64,000 nt of DNA, taken from assembly GCF_000820225.1 (NCBI RefSeq), contig NZ_CDDK01000013.1, positions 86,789-150,788 on the forward strand. Reading direction: 5' to 3'. Below are positions 45,520-56,783 of this stretch, one piece after another. The stretch's first letter is position 1, and each line of letters starts with the position of its first letter. The notes beneath the pieces are model-generated. The model searched no databases. It saw only the letters and a program-made list of their open reading frames with translations, and was not told the DNA's origin. A program made the position numbers and the translations under genes. Origin of the DNA: Aeromonas veronii bv. veronii. GTDB taxonomy: Bacteria > Pseudomonadota > Gammaproteobacteria > Enterobacterales > Aeromonadaceae.

Positions 45520-46278
45520 TCAGCAGATGTGGCAGGCGATCTGGTGTTGCGCCATCAATCGCGTCAGCTTTTCCGGTGGCTCCTGATCGGTAAAGAGGGC
45601 GTGGATCTGGCTGAGATTGCCCAGATTGACCATGGCATTGCGACCGAACTTGGTGTGGTCGGCGGCCAGGAACACCTGACGGGAGTGAGCGATGATGGCC
45701 TGGGCAATCTTCACCTCGTGATAGTCGAAATCGAGCAGGGAGCCGTCGTTGTCGATCCCCGAAATCCCGATGACACCATAGTCCATGCGAAACTGACCGA
45801 TAAAGTCGCGGGTCGCCTCCCCCACGATGCCGCCATCGCGGTTGCGGATCTCGCCACCGGCAATGATGACGGTGAAGTCATCCTTGGCCGTCAAAATGCT
45901 GGCCACGTTGAGGTTGTTGGTGACGATGCGCAGCTCACGGTGATCGAGCAGGGCGCGGGCGATCGCCTCGGTGGTGGTGCCTATGTCGATAAAGAGCGAT
46001 GAGCCGTCGGGAATATTGGCCGCTACCTCGCGGGCGATGCGCTCTTTCTCCTTGAGTTGCATCACTTTACGGGCGCTGTAGGCGGTATTGACGGTACTCG
46101 AATGCAGGGAGGCACCGCCGTGATGGCGCCGGATCTTGTTCTGTTCGGCGAGATCGTTCAGATCCCGGCGGATGGTCTGGGGGCTGACGTCAAAGTGGGT
46201 CACCAGATCGTCGGTCGAGACAAATCCCTGCCGCGTCAGGACGTCCAGGATCTCCAGATGTCGTTGGGTTTGCTTCAC
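45520..46278 (-). CDS. glpR: Glycerol-3-phosphate regulon repressor
   Basis: This 252-residue DeoR-family repressor is the same length as in E. coli when started at the GTG at 46278, which has CGGAG eight bases ahead and gives VKQTQRHLEIL (E. coli MKQTQRH). The helix-turn-helix is FVSTDDLVTHFDVSPQTIRRDL. The sensor domain starts near residue 75 with FIDIGTTTEAIA. It releases DNA when bound to glycerol-3-phosphate and should control the surrounding glp genes. Confidence 0.95.
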   Translation of the reverse strand: MKQTQRHLEILDVLTRQGFVSTDDLVTHFDVSPQTIRRDLNDLAEQNKIRRHHGGASLHSSTVNTAYSARKVMQLKEKERIAREVAANIPDGSSLFIDIGTTTEAIARALLDHRELRIVTNNLNVASILTAKDDFTVIIAGGEIRNRDGGIVGEATRDFIGQFRMDYGVIGISGIDNDGSLLDFDYHEVKIAQAIIAHSRQVFLAADHTKFGRNAMVNLGNLSQIHALFTDQEPPEKLTRLMAQHQIACHIC

Positions 46279-46311
46279 GCTTGCACTCCGATGATGAGAC
46301 AAAAAAAGGCC

Positions 46312-46342
46312 CCGGCAGATGCGGGGCCTTTTGGCAGTTTAC
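46312..46342 (-). terminator. Terminator between glpT and glpR
   Basis: AAAAGGCCCC and GGGGCCTTTT pair around a GC-containing loop and read on the minus strand into seven Ts. It lies about 40 bases beyond the glpT stop and separates the two transcripts. Confidence 0.85.
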
Positions 46343-46380
46343 CTGATCCCCTTTGGGATCAATAAGCTGAGGATCACGTT

Positions 46381-47739
46381 TTATGCCTTATGGGCAGCCG
46401 CTTTCTTGGCCGCAACGGCAATGTTCTCATGCTTGAGGGTCATCGCCAGCAGGATGATGGAGAGCACGCAGGAGACAGTCAGCACCATGAAGCCGCCATC
46501 CCAACCGAAGTGGTCAACGGTATAACCCAGCATGGCGTTGGCTGCCACGGCGCCGCCCAGATAACCGAACAGACCGGTGAAACCTGCCGCAGTACCGGCT
46601 GCTTTCTTCGGTGCCAGCTCAAGAGCATAGAGGCCGATCAGCATGACAGGGCCGTAGATCAGGAAGCCGATAGCCACCAGCGCCATCATGTCGATGGTCG
46701 GGTTGCCGGCCGGGTTGAACCAGTAAACCAGCACAGCCAGGGTCACCAGCACCATGAACAGGATACCGGCCGGGGCACGGCGGCCCTGGAACATCTTGTC
46801 AGAGATCCAGCCACACAGCAGGGTACCCGGAATACCGGCCCACTCGTAGAGGAAGTAAGCCCAGGAGGAGTTGTCGACGGTGAAGTGCTTGGCCTCTTTC
46901 AGGTAGGTTGGCGCCCAGTCCAGCACACCGTAACGAATGAGGTAAACGAAAGCGTTGGCGATCGCGATGTACCACAGCAGTTTGTTGTGCAGCACGTACT
47001 TGACGAAGATCTCCTTGGCGGAGAACTCCTGCTCGTGGCTCTCGTTGTAATCCTTCGGATAGTCGTTCTTGTACTCCTCGATGGGAGGCAGACCGACCGA
47101 TTGCGGGGTATCACGCATCACGAAGAAGGCGATCACCGCGATGGCGGCCGCCGCTGCCGCAGGCACATAAAAGGCGCTGCGCCAGTCGTTGAACCAGCCC
47201 ATCCCGAGGATAAACAGCGGGCCAATCATGCCGCCGCCCACGTTGTGCGCCACGTTCCAGACCGCAACCACTTCGCCGCGCTCTTTCTGTGACCACCAGT
47301 GCACCATGGTGCGACCGCAGGGCGGCCAGCCCATGCCCTGTGCCCAGCCGTTCAGGAACAACAGCACAAACATGATGGCAATGCTGGAGGTGGCCCAGTG
47401 CATGGTACCCATCATGAACATGATGGCAGCCGAGAGCAGCAGACCGGCGGAGAGGAAGTAACGGGCATTGGAACGGTCGGAGACGTTCCCCATCAGGAAC
47501 TTGGACAAACCGTAAGCGATGGAGACCCCGGAGAGCGCGAAACCGAGATCACCACGAGAGAAGCCCTGCTCGATCAGATAGGGCATCGCCAGACTGAAGT
47601 TTTTCCGTACCAGATAGTAGCCGGCGTAACCGAAGAAGATCCCGAAAAACACCTGCCAACGCATGCGTTTGTAGAAGGGGTCGACCTTGTCAGCCGGGAG
47701 CCTGTCGATGTGCGCCGCAGGCCTGAAGAGACTAAGCAT
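46381..47739 (-). CDS. glpT: Glycerol-3-phosphate/phosphate antiporter
   Basis: This 452-residue MFS transporter has the length of E. coli GlpT and exchanges glycerol-3-phosphate for phosphate (also the entry route for fosfomycin). The start [23 protein letters not shown] matches the family once trimmed to [33 protein letters not shown] lies in helix 1, with the substrate arginine in the LVRKN stretch. An upstream in-frame extension to 47850 is not conserved. Confidence 0.97.
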   Translation of the reverse strand: MLSLFRPAAHIDRLPADKVDPFYKRMRWQVFFGIFFGYAGYYLVRKNFSLAMPYLIEQGFSRGDLGFALSGVSIAYGLSKFLMGNVSDRSNARYFLSAGLLLSAAIMFMMGTMHWATSSIAIMFVLLFLNGWAQGMGWPPCGRTMVHWWSQKERGEVVAVWNVAHNVGGGMIGPLFILGMGWFNDWRSAFYVPAAAAAAIAVIAFFVMRDTPQSVGLPPIEEYKNDYPKDYNESHEQEFSAKEIFVKYVLHNKLLWYIAIANAFVYLIRYGVLDWAPTYLKEAKHFTVDNSSWAYFLYEWAGIPGTLLCGWISDKMFQGRRAPAGILFMVLVTLAVLVYWFNPAGNPTIDMMALVAIGFLIYGPVMLIGLYALELAPKKAAGTAAGFTGLFGYLGGAVAANAMLGYTVDHFGWDGGFMVLTVSCVLSIILLAMTLKHENIAVAAKKAAAHKA

Positions 47740-47829
47740 GTTCTGCTTCCTTATTGTTGTTATGGGCGGTTGAGGATGCCCTGACCATTCCAACGAATCA
47801 TGTGAGTCCACTAATTCGTAAGCGAGCCT

Positions 47830-47850
47830 ATTGTGCTCATATGCGCTCAT
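47830..47850 (-). promoter_or_regulatory. Putative GlpR operator ahead of glpT
   Basis: On the minus strand the site reads ATGAGCGCATATGAGCACAA. It matches the glpF site ACGAGCGCAAACGAGCATAA at most positions, and its TGAGCG word also occurs ahead of glpD. It lies about 90 bases upstream of the glpT start. Confidence 0.55.
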
Positions 47851-48096
47851 TTAATCTGTGATGCATGCTCAAATATTGCAGTTTTATTACAAATAAAAGC
47901 TCCAAATGAGAAATCACTCAGCAAGCGCCAACCCTTGTGTGGCAAGGGTTGCAAGCTACCCCCTAAGTGGTAACTGGCGGTTATCAAGATGCTTTACGTC
48001 ACATTTTCTTAGCAATGAGTGGGATCTTGTCCACATTTCCTATGGAGGGGGGATGGTGAAATTATTGGGAAGGGTTATTTTCTGTCACGACCGATA

Positions 48097-48117
48097 ACGA
48101 GCGCAAACGAGCATAAC
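48097..48117 (+). promoter_or_regulatory. Putative GlpR operator ahead of glpF
   Basis: ACGAGCGCAAACGAGCATAA is a tandem ACGAGC repeat spaced 10 bases apart. It is matched by the glpT site on the other strand and lies about 110 bases upstream of the glpF start. Confidence 0.55.
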
Positions 48118-48228
48118 GTTTGCGCAAGACGCAAAAACAACAAGGAAACGTTTTCGGCGGCAACGGATAGACACAAAAAGATAAAACGGAACATCAAACC
48201 TCTACGGGTGGATATAAGGAACAAAAGT

Positions 48229-49077
48229 ATGAGCATACAAAGACCCAATACCCTGCTTGGCGAGTGCATCGCCGAGTTTATCGGAACCGGCCTGCTGATA
48301 TTTTTCGGCGTCGGATGTGTGGCGGCACTGGTGCTGGCAGGCGCCAACTTCGGGCAGTGGGAAATCTCCATTACCTGGGGTCTGGGTGTGGCCATCGCCA
48401 TCTATGTGACCGGCGGCATTTCAGGTGCTCACCTGAACCCTGCTGTAACCCTGGCGCTGATGACCTTCTGCGGGTTCGACAAGCGCAAGGTGGTGCCCTA
48501 CATCATCGCCCAGATGGCCGGTGCCTTCTGCTTCGCGGCCCTTGTCTATTTCCTTTATGGTAACCTTTTCACCCAGTGGGAAGTGACCCATAACGTGGTG
48601 CGCGGCAGCGTCGAGAGCCTCGGCACCGCTGGGATCTTCTCCACCTACCCCAATGCCCTGCTGACCAACATGCAAGCCTTCGCCGTCGAGCTGGTAATCA
48701 CCGCCGTCCTGATGCTGGGCATCATGGCGCTGGGTGACAACAACAACGGCGCTCCCAAAGGTTTCGCAGCCGCTCTGCTGATCGGTATCCTGATCGCGGT
48801 GATTGGTGCCTCCCTTGGCCCGTTAACCGGTTTTGCCATGAACCCGGCCCGTGACTTTGGTCCGAAACTGTTCGCGTTCTTTGCTGGCTGGGGTGATGTT
48901 GCCCTGACCGGTGGTCGTGACAACCCCTACTTCTGGGTTCCGATCCTTGGCCCCATCGTTGGCGCCCAGATTGGTACCGCTCTGTATGTCAAAGTGCTGG
49001 CTCCCTGCGTCCCGGGCAACCGTGTCGTCACCACCGAGCAAGCGACCCAAACCGCCAAAGAAGAGGCTGCCGCATAA
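48229..49077 (+). CDS. glpF: Glycerol uptake facilitator (aquaglyceroporin)
   Basis: This 282-residue six-helix channel passes glycerol into the cell. The two half-helix motifs are SGAHLNPAVTLA (about 65-76) and GFAMNPARDFGPKL (about 203-216). The ATG at 48229 follows AAGGA and gives MSIQRPNTLLGECIAEFIG. It is the first gene of the glpFK operon. Confidence 0.97.
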   Translation: MSIQRPNTLLGECIAEFIGTGLLIFFGVGCVAALVLAGANFGQWEISITWGLGVAIAIYVTGGISGAHLNPAVTLALMTFCGFDKRKVVPYIIAQMAGAFCFAALVYFLYGNLFTQWEVTHNVVRGSVESLGTAGIFSTYPNALLTNMQAFAVELVITAVLMLGIMALGDNNNGAPKGFAAALLIGILIAVIGASLGPLTGFAMNPARDFGPKLFAFFAGWGDVALTGGRDNPYFWVPILGPIVGAQIGTALYVKVLAPCVPGNRVVTTEQATQTAKEEAAA

Positions 49078-50634
<1,557 letters not shown>

Positions 50635-50667
50635 TCGGGCACCCGATATTCCGTTGAGATAAACCCC

Positions 50668-50702
50668 AGAGAGGCCGACCGCAATGTCGGCCTCTCTTTT
50701 TT
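50668..50702 (+). terminator. Terminator of glpFK
   Basis: AGAGAGGCCGAC and GTCGGCCTCTCT form a 12-base stem followed by TTTTTG. It lies 33 bases after the glpK stop. Confidence 0.9.
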
Positions 50703-50822
50703 GCTTTCCCTTGCCGGTTTCTGCCCCCTTCCCGCTCATTGCTCCCTCCTGTTTTTCTGCCACCCTCTGTTGTCACCATCCGCCACAACACAATTGAGTT
50801 CTCTATCTATAATCATCATCTG

Positions 50823-50838
50823 GGTCGCATATGCGACC
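50823..50838. promoter_or_regulatory. Perfect 16-base palindrome ahead of the chemoreceptor gene
   Basis: GGTCGCATATGCGACC is a perfect palindrome ending nine bases before the ribosome site of the chemoreceptor gene. It could be an operator or an mRNA hairpin that limits translation. I cannot assign a binding protein. Confidence 0.5.
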
Positions 50839-50858
50839 TTATTTATGAGGAGAGCGAT

Positions 50859-52835
50859 ATGGAGAGGGCGATACACCGTTTTACACTGCACTCACTCTGG
50901 TCAGGGCTCGGGATCCGCACCCGGATCCTCGCTGGCGTGGCGATACTGATGGCCATCGCCATCAGCTGCATCACCTTGATCCTCGAGCAGATATCCCACA
51001 GTCAGGCCCAGCAGCGGGTCGAACGTTACGAGCTGCCAAGCAGCGTGGATCGCATTGCCAACCAGCTGACAGCCCAGCTTATCCAGCACCTGACCGAGGC
51101 GCAGGCGCTGGCCAGCAACCGTTTTGTCATAGACTGGCTGACCACTGGCATGCCAGAGCAAGAGTGGCCCGCCATGGAGCGTTACTTTCAGGATCTGCAA
51201 CGGCGTATCGGCGGCAACGTCTTTATCGCACCCCGCCAGAGCAACACCCTGATCAACTTCAGCGGCGGCCCCACCGCCCAGAAATCGCTGAGCGAATCAG
51301 ACCCGAAAGATGGGTGGTTTTTCGGCTTTCTCAAACGCAGCAAACCCTATGAGCTGAACCTCGACATCTCGGATTTTGACAAGCGCGCCTCCCTCTATAT
51401 CAACACCGCCGTCACCCACGAGGGCAAGACCCTGGCGGTGGCAGGCACCTCCATCGACATGAGCGCCCTGAGCAAGCTCATCAGCGGCTACCGGATCGGC
51501 AAGAGCGGTCAGGTCTATCTGGCGGATATGGAGGGCGATATCGAGATCCACCCCGAGCAGGAGGTGGAAGGGGCCGCCCACCACCAGCAATCCTTCCTCG
51601 ATACCGTCAAGCGGCTTATTCCCAATGCCCGGGAACAGGTGGCCGTAGAGGCGCTAACGCTGGAGGGGCAAACCTACCTCATCGCGGTGCGTTACATCCC
51701 CACCCTCAACCGGCTGCTGATTGGCGAGATCAACAGCGCCGAGCTGGAAGAGGGCCTGCAGGAATCCCGCCAGCTGATCATCATGGTGTCGCTCGCCATC
51801 GGCGGGATCGCCATGCTGGCCTCCGCCTGGCTGGCTCACTCCATCAGTCGCCCCATTCGTCAGGCTGCCGATGGCATGCACCACATCACTGCCGATCGGG
51901 ATCTGGCGACCCGCCTCGACTTCTCTGACGAGTCGGAGCTGGGCATGATGGCCCATAGTTTCAATCAGCTGATCCAGAGCCTGAACCAGAGCTTCTCCCG
52001 CTTCCAGCAGTCAGGCAGCGCCCTCTCAGCGCAGTCGTCCCAATCCATGCAGCAGGCCCAGGCACTGGCAGGAGAAGCGTGCCAGCAGGCCCAGAGCATT
52101 CAGGAGCTGACCACTGTGGTCACCACCATCGGCGACAACGCCGAGCAGATCGCCAGCCGCTCTGAAGGGGTCAACGACGTAACCCAACGCATCGCCAACC
52201 ATATGCTCAGCATCGAGCAGGATGTGACCCAGAGCGCCGCGCAACTCGACACCTTGCGCAGCAGCATCGGCAGCTCCTCGGCCCTGCTAGATGAGGTGGT
52301 GAAAGACAGCAACAACATCACCCAGATCATGAACCTCATCCGCGATGTCTCAAACCAGACCAACCTGCTGGCCCTCAATGCGGCCATCGAAGCGGCCCGG
52401 GCGGGGGATATGGGACGGGGTTTTGCGGTGGTGGCCGACGAGGTACGGCAACTGGCGGTGCGTACCCAGACCGCCACCAAGGATGTGCAGGATCTTATCT
52501 TGCGCCTGCAGGAGGGAACCCGGCAGGCCAGCAGCTCGATGGCAGACTCCCGCAACCTGAGCGAAGAGGGATACAACCGGATGAATCAGGCCAGAGAGGT
52601 ACTGGTTGATGCCACCAGCCAGATCAACCAGACCGCCCTCGAGATCAACGAGATCAGCGCGCTGGCGCAGGCGCAGAATCAACAGATGGGGCAAGCCAGA
52701 ACGGCGCTCGACGAATTGGCCATGGTGGCCGAACACCAGCGGGAACACGCGCAGGAGAGTAATGCAGCCAGCCGCGAACTGTTCGAACTGGCCAAGGCCA
52801 TCGACGAGCAGATCCGCCAATACCGGATTGGCTAG
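50859..52835 (+). CDS. Methyl-accepting chemotaxis protein
   Basis: This 658-residue transmembrane receptor has a first membrane segment at about 22-45, a large periplasmic dCache-type sensor (about 46-335, including [21 protein letters not shown] and [19 protein letters not shown]), and a second membrane segment (about 342-362). A HAMP domain follows, then the cytoplasmic rod with signalling tip [20 protein letters not shown]. It has no C-terminal CheR-tethering pentapeptide. Ligand unknown. GAGGAG lies nine bases before the ATG at 50859; a longer frame from 50739 is not supported. Confidence 0.94.
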   Translation: MERAIHRFTLHSLWSGLGIRTRILAGVAILMAIAISCITLILEQISHSQAQQRVERYELPSSVDRIANQLTAQLIQHLTEAQALASNRFVIDWLTTGMPEQEWPAMERYFQDLQRRIGGNVFIAPRQSNTLINFSGGPTAQKSLSESDPKDGWFFGFLKRSKPYELNLDISDFDKRASLYINTAVTHEGKTLAVAGTSIDMSALSKLISGYRIGKSGQVYLADMEGDIEIHPEQEVEGAAHHQQSFLDTVKRLIPNAREQVAVEALTLEGQTYLIAVRYIPTLNRLLIGEINSAELEEGLQESRQLIIMVSLAIGGIAMLASAWLAHSISRPIRQAADGMHHITADRDLATRLDFSDESELGMMAHSFNQLIQSLNQSFSRFQQSGSALSAQSSQSMQQAQALAGEACQQAQSIQELTTVVTTIGDNAEQIASRSEGVNDVTQRIANHMLSIEQDVTQSAAQLDTLRSSIGSSSALLDEVVKDSNNITQIMNLIRDVSNQTNLLALNAAIEAARAGDMGRGFAVVADEVRQLAVRTQTATKDVQDLILRLQEGTRQASSSMADSRNLSEEGYNRMNQAREVLVDATSQINQTALEINEISALAQAQNQQMGQARTALDELAMVAEHQREHAQESNAASRELFELAKAIDEQIRQYRIG

Positions 52836-52869
52836 ACCCGGCGCTTCCCTCTCTCCCTCTCAATAACCA

Positions 52870-52893
52870 AGACGCCACCACAGGGTGGCGTTT
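52870..52893 (+). terminator. Terminator of the chemoreceptor gene
   Basis: ACGCCACC and GGTGGCGT pair around a short ACAG loop and are followed by TTTTC. It lies about 35 bases beyond the receptor stop. Confidence 0.8.
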
Positions 52894-53028
52894 TCATTTT
52901 GCAAATCATTTTGCCTGCACTCTCGAAACGGGAATGACGACAAAACTCGCAAGATATTGATAATTAACATGAAAAAATGTGGAACGGCCATTGCTTAGTG
53001 ATATCAGACTCAACAGAGGGATATCGCC

Positions 53029-53262
53029 ATGAAACCGACCACCACTCAAGCGCCCGTAGCTCACGTCGCCACTCCAAAAGAGACACTGACCCCCCGCGAA
53101 GGCACCTTCCTGATGATGGTGGCCCAACTGGTGGTGCTCACCTGCATCGTACTGGCCGCCACCATCGGCGGCCTCTCCTGGCAGTGGACCCTGCTGCTGG
53201 CCATTCCGCCGGTGATCGGCGGCGCCCTGCTCAGCCGGGTATGGGGCAAACTGCCACGGTAA
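53029..53262 (+). CDS. Small two-helix membrane protein of unknown function
   Basis: This 77-residue protein has two hydrophobic segments (about 28-48 and 52-68), a polar N-terminal tail, and a short basic C-terminus. It is not recognised. It is a single-gene unit with its own terminator 30 bases downstream; the ATG lacks a strong ribosome site. Confidence 0.6.
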   Translation: MKPTTTQAPVAHVATPKETLTPREGTFLMMVAQLVVLTCIVLAATIGGLSWQWTLLLAIPPVIGGALLSRVWGKLPR

Positions 53263-53293
53263 CTGCGCTTCACCTCACACACCTTCCCGAACC

Positions 53294-53324
53294 GACGGCC
53301 GACCCTCAAGTCGGCCGTCTGTTT
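53294..53324. terminator. Terminator after the small membrane protein gene
   Basis: GACGGCCGAC and GTCGGCCGTC form a 10-base stem with loop CCTCAA, followed by TGTTTA. Confidence 0.75.
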
Positions 53325-53433
53325 ATCTGCCGCCAGGCTAATGCTGATTGACCCCAACGAATGAGCGGCTTGTTTTTCGTTAAGCAAACCGCAGCGACGA
53401 ACCGTTCAAACAAACCGCACAAACCAACCTGTG

Positions 53434-54336
53434 CTAAAGGGTATGGCTGCCCAGCTGCTCTTTGAGAAAATCGAGCCAGACCCGCAGTCGGATATCCCGC
53501 TGGGCATCGGAGTAGAAGACTGCATTGATGGGGCGCGAGGCGCCGCTGTTACTGCGGGCCAGCACCTCCACCAGCGCGCCGCTCTCCCGATCCGGCCCGG
53601 TCATGAAATCCGACAGACAGACAATCCCCTGCCCCGCCAACGCCAGCTGACGCAAGGTTTCGCCGCTGCTGGCTCGCAGGCTGGGGGTAATGGCAAAGCG
53701 ATCCCCCTGCTCGGCACTGAGCAGCGGCCAGTGGTTGAGGTGATCGGGATGCAAAAAGCCGAGCAGCTCGTGACCGCTCAGCAGATCCGCCGGTTGGCGC
53801 GGGGTGCCGCGCTCGCTCAAATAGCCGGGAGAGGCCAGCAGCCGCAGCCGCGAACGGCCAAGGGGCAGCGCGCGCAGGGAGGAGTCGGTCAGCTCGCCGA
53901 TGCGGATGGCCATGTCCACCCGCCGCTCCATCAGATTGATAAAGCCCTCCGAGCTGTGCAGCTGTAGCTCGATGGCGGGGTAGCGGCGGCGAAACTCGCC
54001 GATGATCGGCACCAGCCGGTGCAGGATAAAGGGGGTGGCCGCATCGACTCTCAACACCCCTTCGGGTTGTTCCCGGCGCATAAGCAGATGCCCCTCCGCC
54101 TCGCTCATCTCGGTCAGGATCTTCACCGCCCGCTGATAGAACCAGCTCCCCTCCTCGGTCAGGCTGACCCGGCGGGTGGTGCGATTGAGCAGCACGGTGG
54201 AGAGCTTCTCCTCCAGCCGCTTGATACCGCGACTCACCACAGAGTTATCCATGCCGAGGTTCTCCGCCGCCTGGCGAAAACTGCCCGCCTCCACCACCGC
54301 CACAAACAGGGTCAGCTCATCAGAATGGGTCTTCAT
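53434..54336 (-). CDS. LysR-type regulator, YafC-like
   Basis: This 300-residue regulator has a winged helix-turn-helix at 1-65 (TLFVAVVEAGSFRQAAENLG, VVSRGIKRLEEKL) and an effector-binding domain after about residue 90. It resembles E. coli YafC, which lies beside dkgB; a dkgB-like gene occurs 1.6 kb away here, supporting the call. Target genes are unknown. Confidence 0.85.
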   Translation of the reverse strand: MKTHSDELTLFVAVVEAGSFRQAAENLGMDNSVVSRGIKRLEEKLSTVLLNRTTRRVSLTEEGSWFYQRAVKILTEMSEAEGHLLMRREQPEGVLRVDAATPFILHRLVPIIGEFRRRYPAIELQLHSSEGFINLMERRVDMAIRIGELTDSSLRALPLGRSRLRLLASPGYLSERGTPRQPADLLSGHELLGFLHPDHLNHWPLLSAEQGDRFAITPSLRASSGETLRQLALAGQGIVCLSDFMTGPDRESGALVEVLARSNSGASRPINAVFYSDAQRDIRLRVWLDFLKEQLGSHTL

Positions 54337-54527
54337 TGCTGTTATCCGGACAAGAGTAATGGGTCTTTATAGGCGCAGCCGCTGTGGATTGGCAAGCGTG
54401 CTCAGACAGACGATCTTGTTTTTCGAAGAGAAATAACCAGAGAGAATCACTATCTCTCACCCTGTTTAATCAGTAGAATGCGATCAAGAGGAACCGTATG
54501 AAACCTGATTATCAAGGAGATACATTA

Positions 54528-54932
54528 ATGGAGTTTGAAGAACGGCTGGCTATTGCCCATCAACTACTGGCTGACAGCGGCCTCAAGGAATTTCACTACA
54601 ATCCGTGGCTGTTCAAATTGCTGCGTAAACTCGGCGTCCCCGTCAAGCCGCCTTATTACGCGGGCTGGCTTACCAATTTCCTCTGTTCCGGCCTCTCTAT
54701 TGCGCCGTTATGGGGTCTGATTATGTGGACATTCGTCTGGCATCCAGAGGGAAGGGATCTTTTATCAGCCCTGTTCAACACAGCCATGTTCGCTGGCGTA
54801 TTTGGTCTTTTCACCTTAATTGGACTCTGGCTCAAGCGCCGGCAGCTTGGATTGACCCCATGGGAGCAGTTGGAGCACCAGCACATCAGTGAAGGCACAG
54901 AGAAGAAGGTTAAAGCTCCTGCTGCCGATTGA
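54528..54932 (+). CDS. DUF6404-type membrane protein
   Basis: This 134-residue protein starts MEFEERLAIAHQLLADSGL, the usual start of DUF6404 proteins. It has two membrane segments (about 50-72 and 85-108). AAGGAG eight bases before the ATG at 54528 favours this start over an in-frame ATG at 54498, which also has a weak ribosome site. Function is unknown. Confidence 0.7.
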   Translation: MEFEERLAIAHQLLADSGLKEFHYNPWLFKLLRKLGVPVKPPYYAGWLTNFLCSGLSIAPLWGLIMWTFVWHPEGRDLLSALFNTAMFAGVFGLFTLIGLWLKRRQLGLTPWEQLEHQHISEGTEKKVKAPAAD

Positions 54933-55207
54933 AACTGGGTGCAATACAGGCTCTGAAGAGCACACTTTCACAGACTCGGACTATCACCTTGCCAGATTTC
55001 GTTAAATTTTTTATCAGCTTTTCAATTAACTGCCTCATCCAAACCGCCATTGGCCTCTTGGTTCTCGCCTACAGGCTTTTCCGCCACCACAATGGCAACT
55101 GGCGCAGCTATCGACGAAGCTGGGATCCTCTCCCTCTATTTGCCTCCATTTTCCTTGGCATGGTGATCGCAAAAAAGCTACATCCGGCCATCATGGCAGC
55201 CTTGTAA
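54929..55207 (+). CDS. Possible small membrane protein downstream of the DUF6404 gene
   Basis: This 92-codon frame opens at a TTG overlapping the previous stop and encodes two hydrophobic segments (about 28-48 and 68-85) around a basic stretch (RHHNGNWRSYRRSW). A later start is possible. No family is recognised; the overlap and membrane character favour a real gene, but the non-ATG start leaves doubt. Confidence 0.4.
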   Translation: MKLGAIQALKSTLSQTRTITLPDFVKFFISFSINCLIQTAIGLLVLAYRLFRHHNGNWRSYRRSWDPLPLFASIFLGMVIAKKLHPAIMAAL

Positions 55208-55559
55208 TGATTGGCCATAGCTTGGACGTTCATAGCCACAAATAATCAAGTAGTTCACTAGATGATCAAACAGTTGTGCCCTCACTGTGAGATAAGCACT
55301 GGATCAAAGCGTCCATACGGGCCAGTAATATCTCTTTGCGGGTTTTAGGTGGTTTGCCATTGAACGCGCAATCAGCGAAGGTGAGCTGGTGACTCATGCA
55401 GAAACAGGGGTGTTGACTACAAATTCAGACAATCATTCATAAAAATTTCTCACTACAGCTATTGCTGCTCTCCCCTCAATACTGTGTTGCGACCTGCGCC
55501 CTGTTTCCAGCAAGTCACGGCAGGCATACTGACCCTTCGTTTTTGCCAAGGAGGTTCAG
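55208..55559. other. Gene-poor gap containing an IS5-type remnant
   Basis: Apart from the transposase fragment listed next, this 350-base gap shows no gene. The stretch 55,440-55,560 is the likely promoter region of the monooxygenase gene, which has AAGGAGG eight bases before its ATG. Confidence 0.6.
55266..55397 (-). pseudogene. N-terminal remnant of an IS5-family transposase
   Basis: The frame of 43 codons starts MSHQLTFADCAFNGK and continues TRKEILLARMDALI, which matches the N-terminus of IS5-group transposases (MSHQLTFAD...TRKEI.LSRM). It then departs into CLSHSEGTTV and a stop. Everything after about residue 32 of the transposase is missing, and no terminal inverted repeats are visible. 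It is a dead scar of an old insertion. Confidence 0.75.
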
Positions 55560-55856
55560 ATGTCATCACCCGTTATTGTGATTGCCCAGCTTGAAGCCAA
55601 ACCCGAATTCGCCGCCCAGTTTCGCGCCGCCCTTGAGCCGCTGATTGCGGCCACCTTGCAAGAGGCGGGCTGCCAGCGCTATCAGCTGCATCAGGACTTG
55701 GACAATCCAAACAGCTGGATGCTCTACGAGGTGTGGGAGAGCAAAGCGGCCCTCACCGCCCATCAGGGTCAGCCCCACTTTACAGAATTTGTCGCCAAGG
55801 CCGAGCCCTGGTTTGCCAGCAGCACCATTCGCCGCTATCAGCCGCTGGGCGCCTGA
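55560..55856 (+). CDS. Antibiotic biosynthesis monooxygenase (ABM) domain protein
   Basis: This 98-residue dimeric ferredoxin-like fold protein of the ABM/YgiN group has VIAQLEAKPEFAAQFRAAL at the start and SWMLYEVWESKAALTAHQ in the centre. Members act as quinol monooxygenases or are of unknown role. It precedes the aldo/keto reductase in the same direction, probably one transcript. Confidence 0.88.
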   Translation: MSSPVIVIAQLEAKPEFAAQFRAALEPLIAATLQEAGCQRYQLHQDLDNPNSWMLYEVWESKAALTAHQGQPHFTEFVAKAEPWFASSTIRRYQPLGA

Positions 55857-55921
55857 CTGGCCCCTGTGCCACTTTCCACTTAGCCCATCAAGGGCCAACC
55901 ACCACCCCATTGAGGAACAAG

Positions 55922-56725
55922 ATGATCAATATGCCACCCATGGGTCTGGGCACTTTCCGCCTGAAGGGCGAGCCGCTGCTTGCCACCCTGACCAACGGTC
56001 TGGAGCTGGGCTATCGCCATATCGATACCGCCCAGATCTATGACAATGAAGCCGAGGTCGGCGCCGTGCTGACCCGCAGTACTGTTGCCCGCCACGAGAT
56101 CTACCTGACCACCAAGGTGTGGACCAGTGAGTTCGGCCCGGGCAAGCTGATCCCGAGCCTTGAGGTGAGCCTGGAGAAACTGGGCACCGACTATCTGGAT
56201 CTGGCGCTGATCCACTGGCCCTCCCCCAAGGATGAGGTGCCGATGGCAGTCTATCTGGAGCAGTTGGCCGAGGCCAAGGCCCGGGGCCTGACCCGGGAGA
56301 TCGGGGTCTCCAACTTCACCGTGGCCCAGCTCAAACAAGCTATCGAGATTTTGGGGCCGGGGGCCATCGCTCACCAGCAAATCGAAGTTCATCCCTTGCT
56401 GCAAAACCGCAAGGTGGTCGAGTTCTGCAAAGCCCAGGGTATCGCCGTCACCGCTTATATGCCGCTCGCCTATGGCAAGGTGCTGAGCGAGCCGCTGCTG
56501 ATGGAGATTGGCCTGCGCCACGGGGTATCGGCGGCGCAGGTGTCGCTGGCCTGGCTGCTGGCGCAGGACATGACAGTGATCCCGAGCTCCACCAAGCGGG
56601 AGAATCAGGCCGCCAATCTGGCCGCCCTCGATATCACCTTGAGTAGCGAGGAGATGGCCGCCATCGCCACGCTGGATAGGGGCGAGCACTGCGCCAATCC
56701 CGACTTTGCCCCCGCGTGGGACTGA
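55922..56725 (+). CDS. dkgB: Aldo/keto reductase, 2,5-diketo-D-gluconate reductase B-like
   Basis: This 267-residue NADPH-dependent reductase has the catalytic tetrad visible: Asp and Tyr in YRHIDTAQIYDNE, Lys in LTTKVW and His in ALIHWPSP. VIPSSTKRENQAANL binds the cofactor. Length matches E. coli DkgB (267). It probably reduces reactive aldehydes such as methylglyoxal. Confidence 0.92.
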   Translation: MINMPPMGLGTFRLKGEPLLATLTNGLELGYRHIDTAQIYDNEAEVGAVLTRSTVARHEIYLTTKVWTSEFGPGKLIPSLEVSLEKLGTDYLDLALIHWPSPKDEVPMAVYLEQLAEAKARGLTREIGVSNFTVAQLKQAIEILGPGAIAHQQIEVHPLLQNRKVVEFCKAQGIAVTAYMPLAYGKVLSEPLLMEIGLRHGVSAAQVSLAWLLAQDMTVIPSSTKRENQAANLAALDITLSSEEMAAIATLDRGEHCANPDFAPAWD

Positions 56726-56783
56726 CGCGAAAGGCGTGAGACTAACGCGAAAGAAAGGCTGGCTCGCCAGCAAGCCAAATTAA

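Larger units (their letters stand above)
47740..48228. promoter_or_regulatory. Divergent glpT/glpF control region
   Basis: This 489-base gap holds no gene. It carries the two GlpR-like sites listed separately and a hairpin AACCCTTG-N5-CAAGGGTT (47,930-47,950) without a T tract. TGTGATGCATG near 47,858 is a partial CRP-like half-site. An A-rich leader precedes glpF, with AAGGA nine bases before its ATG. Confidence 0.6.

Noticed and set aside
47930..47950. Hairpin AACCCTTG-N5-CAAGGGTT as a terminator or riboswitch
   Set aside because: No T tract and no conserved riboswitch core; it is kept only as part of the glp control region.
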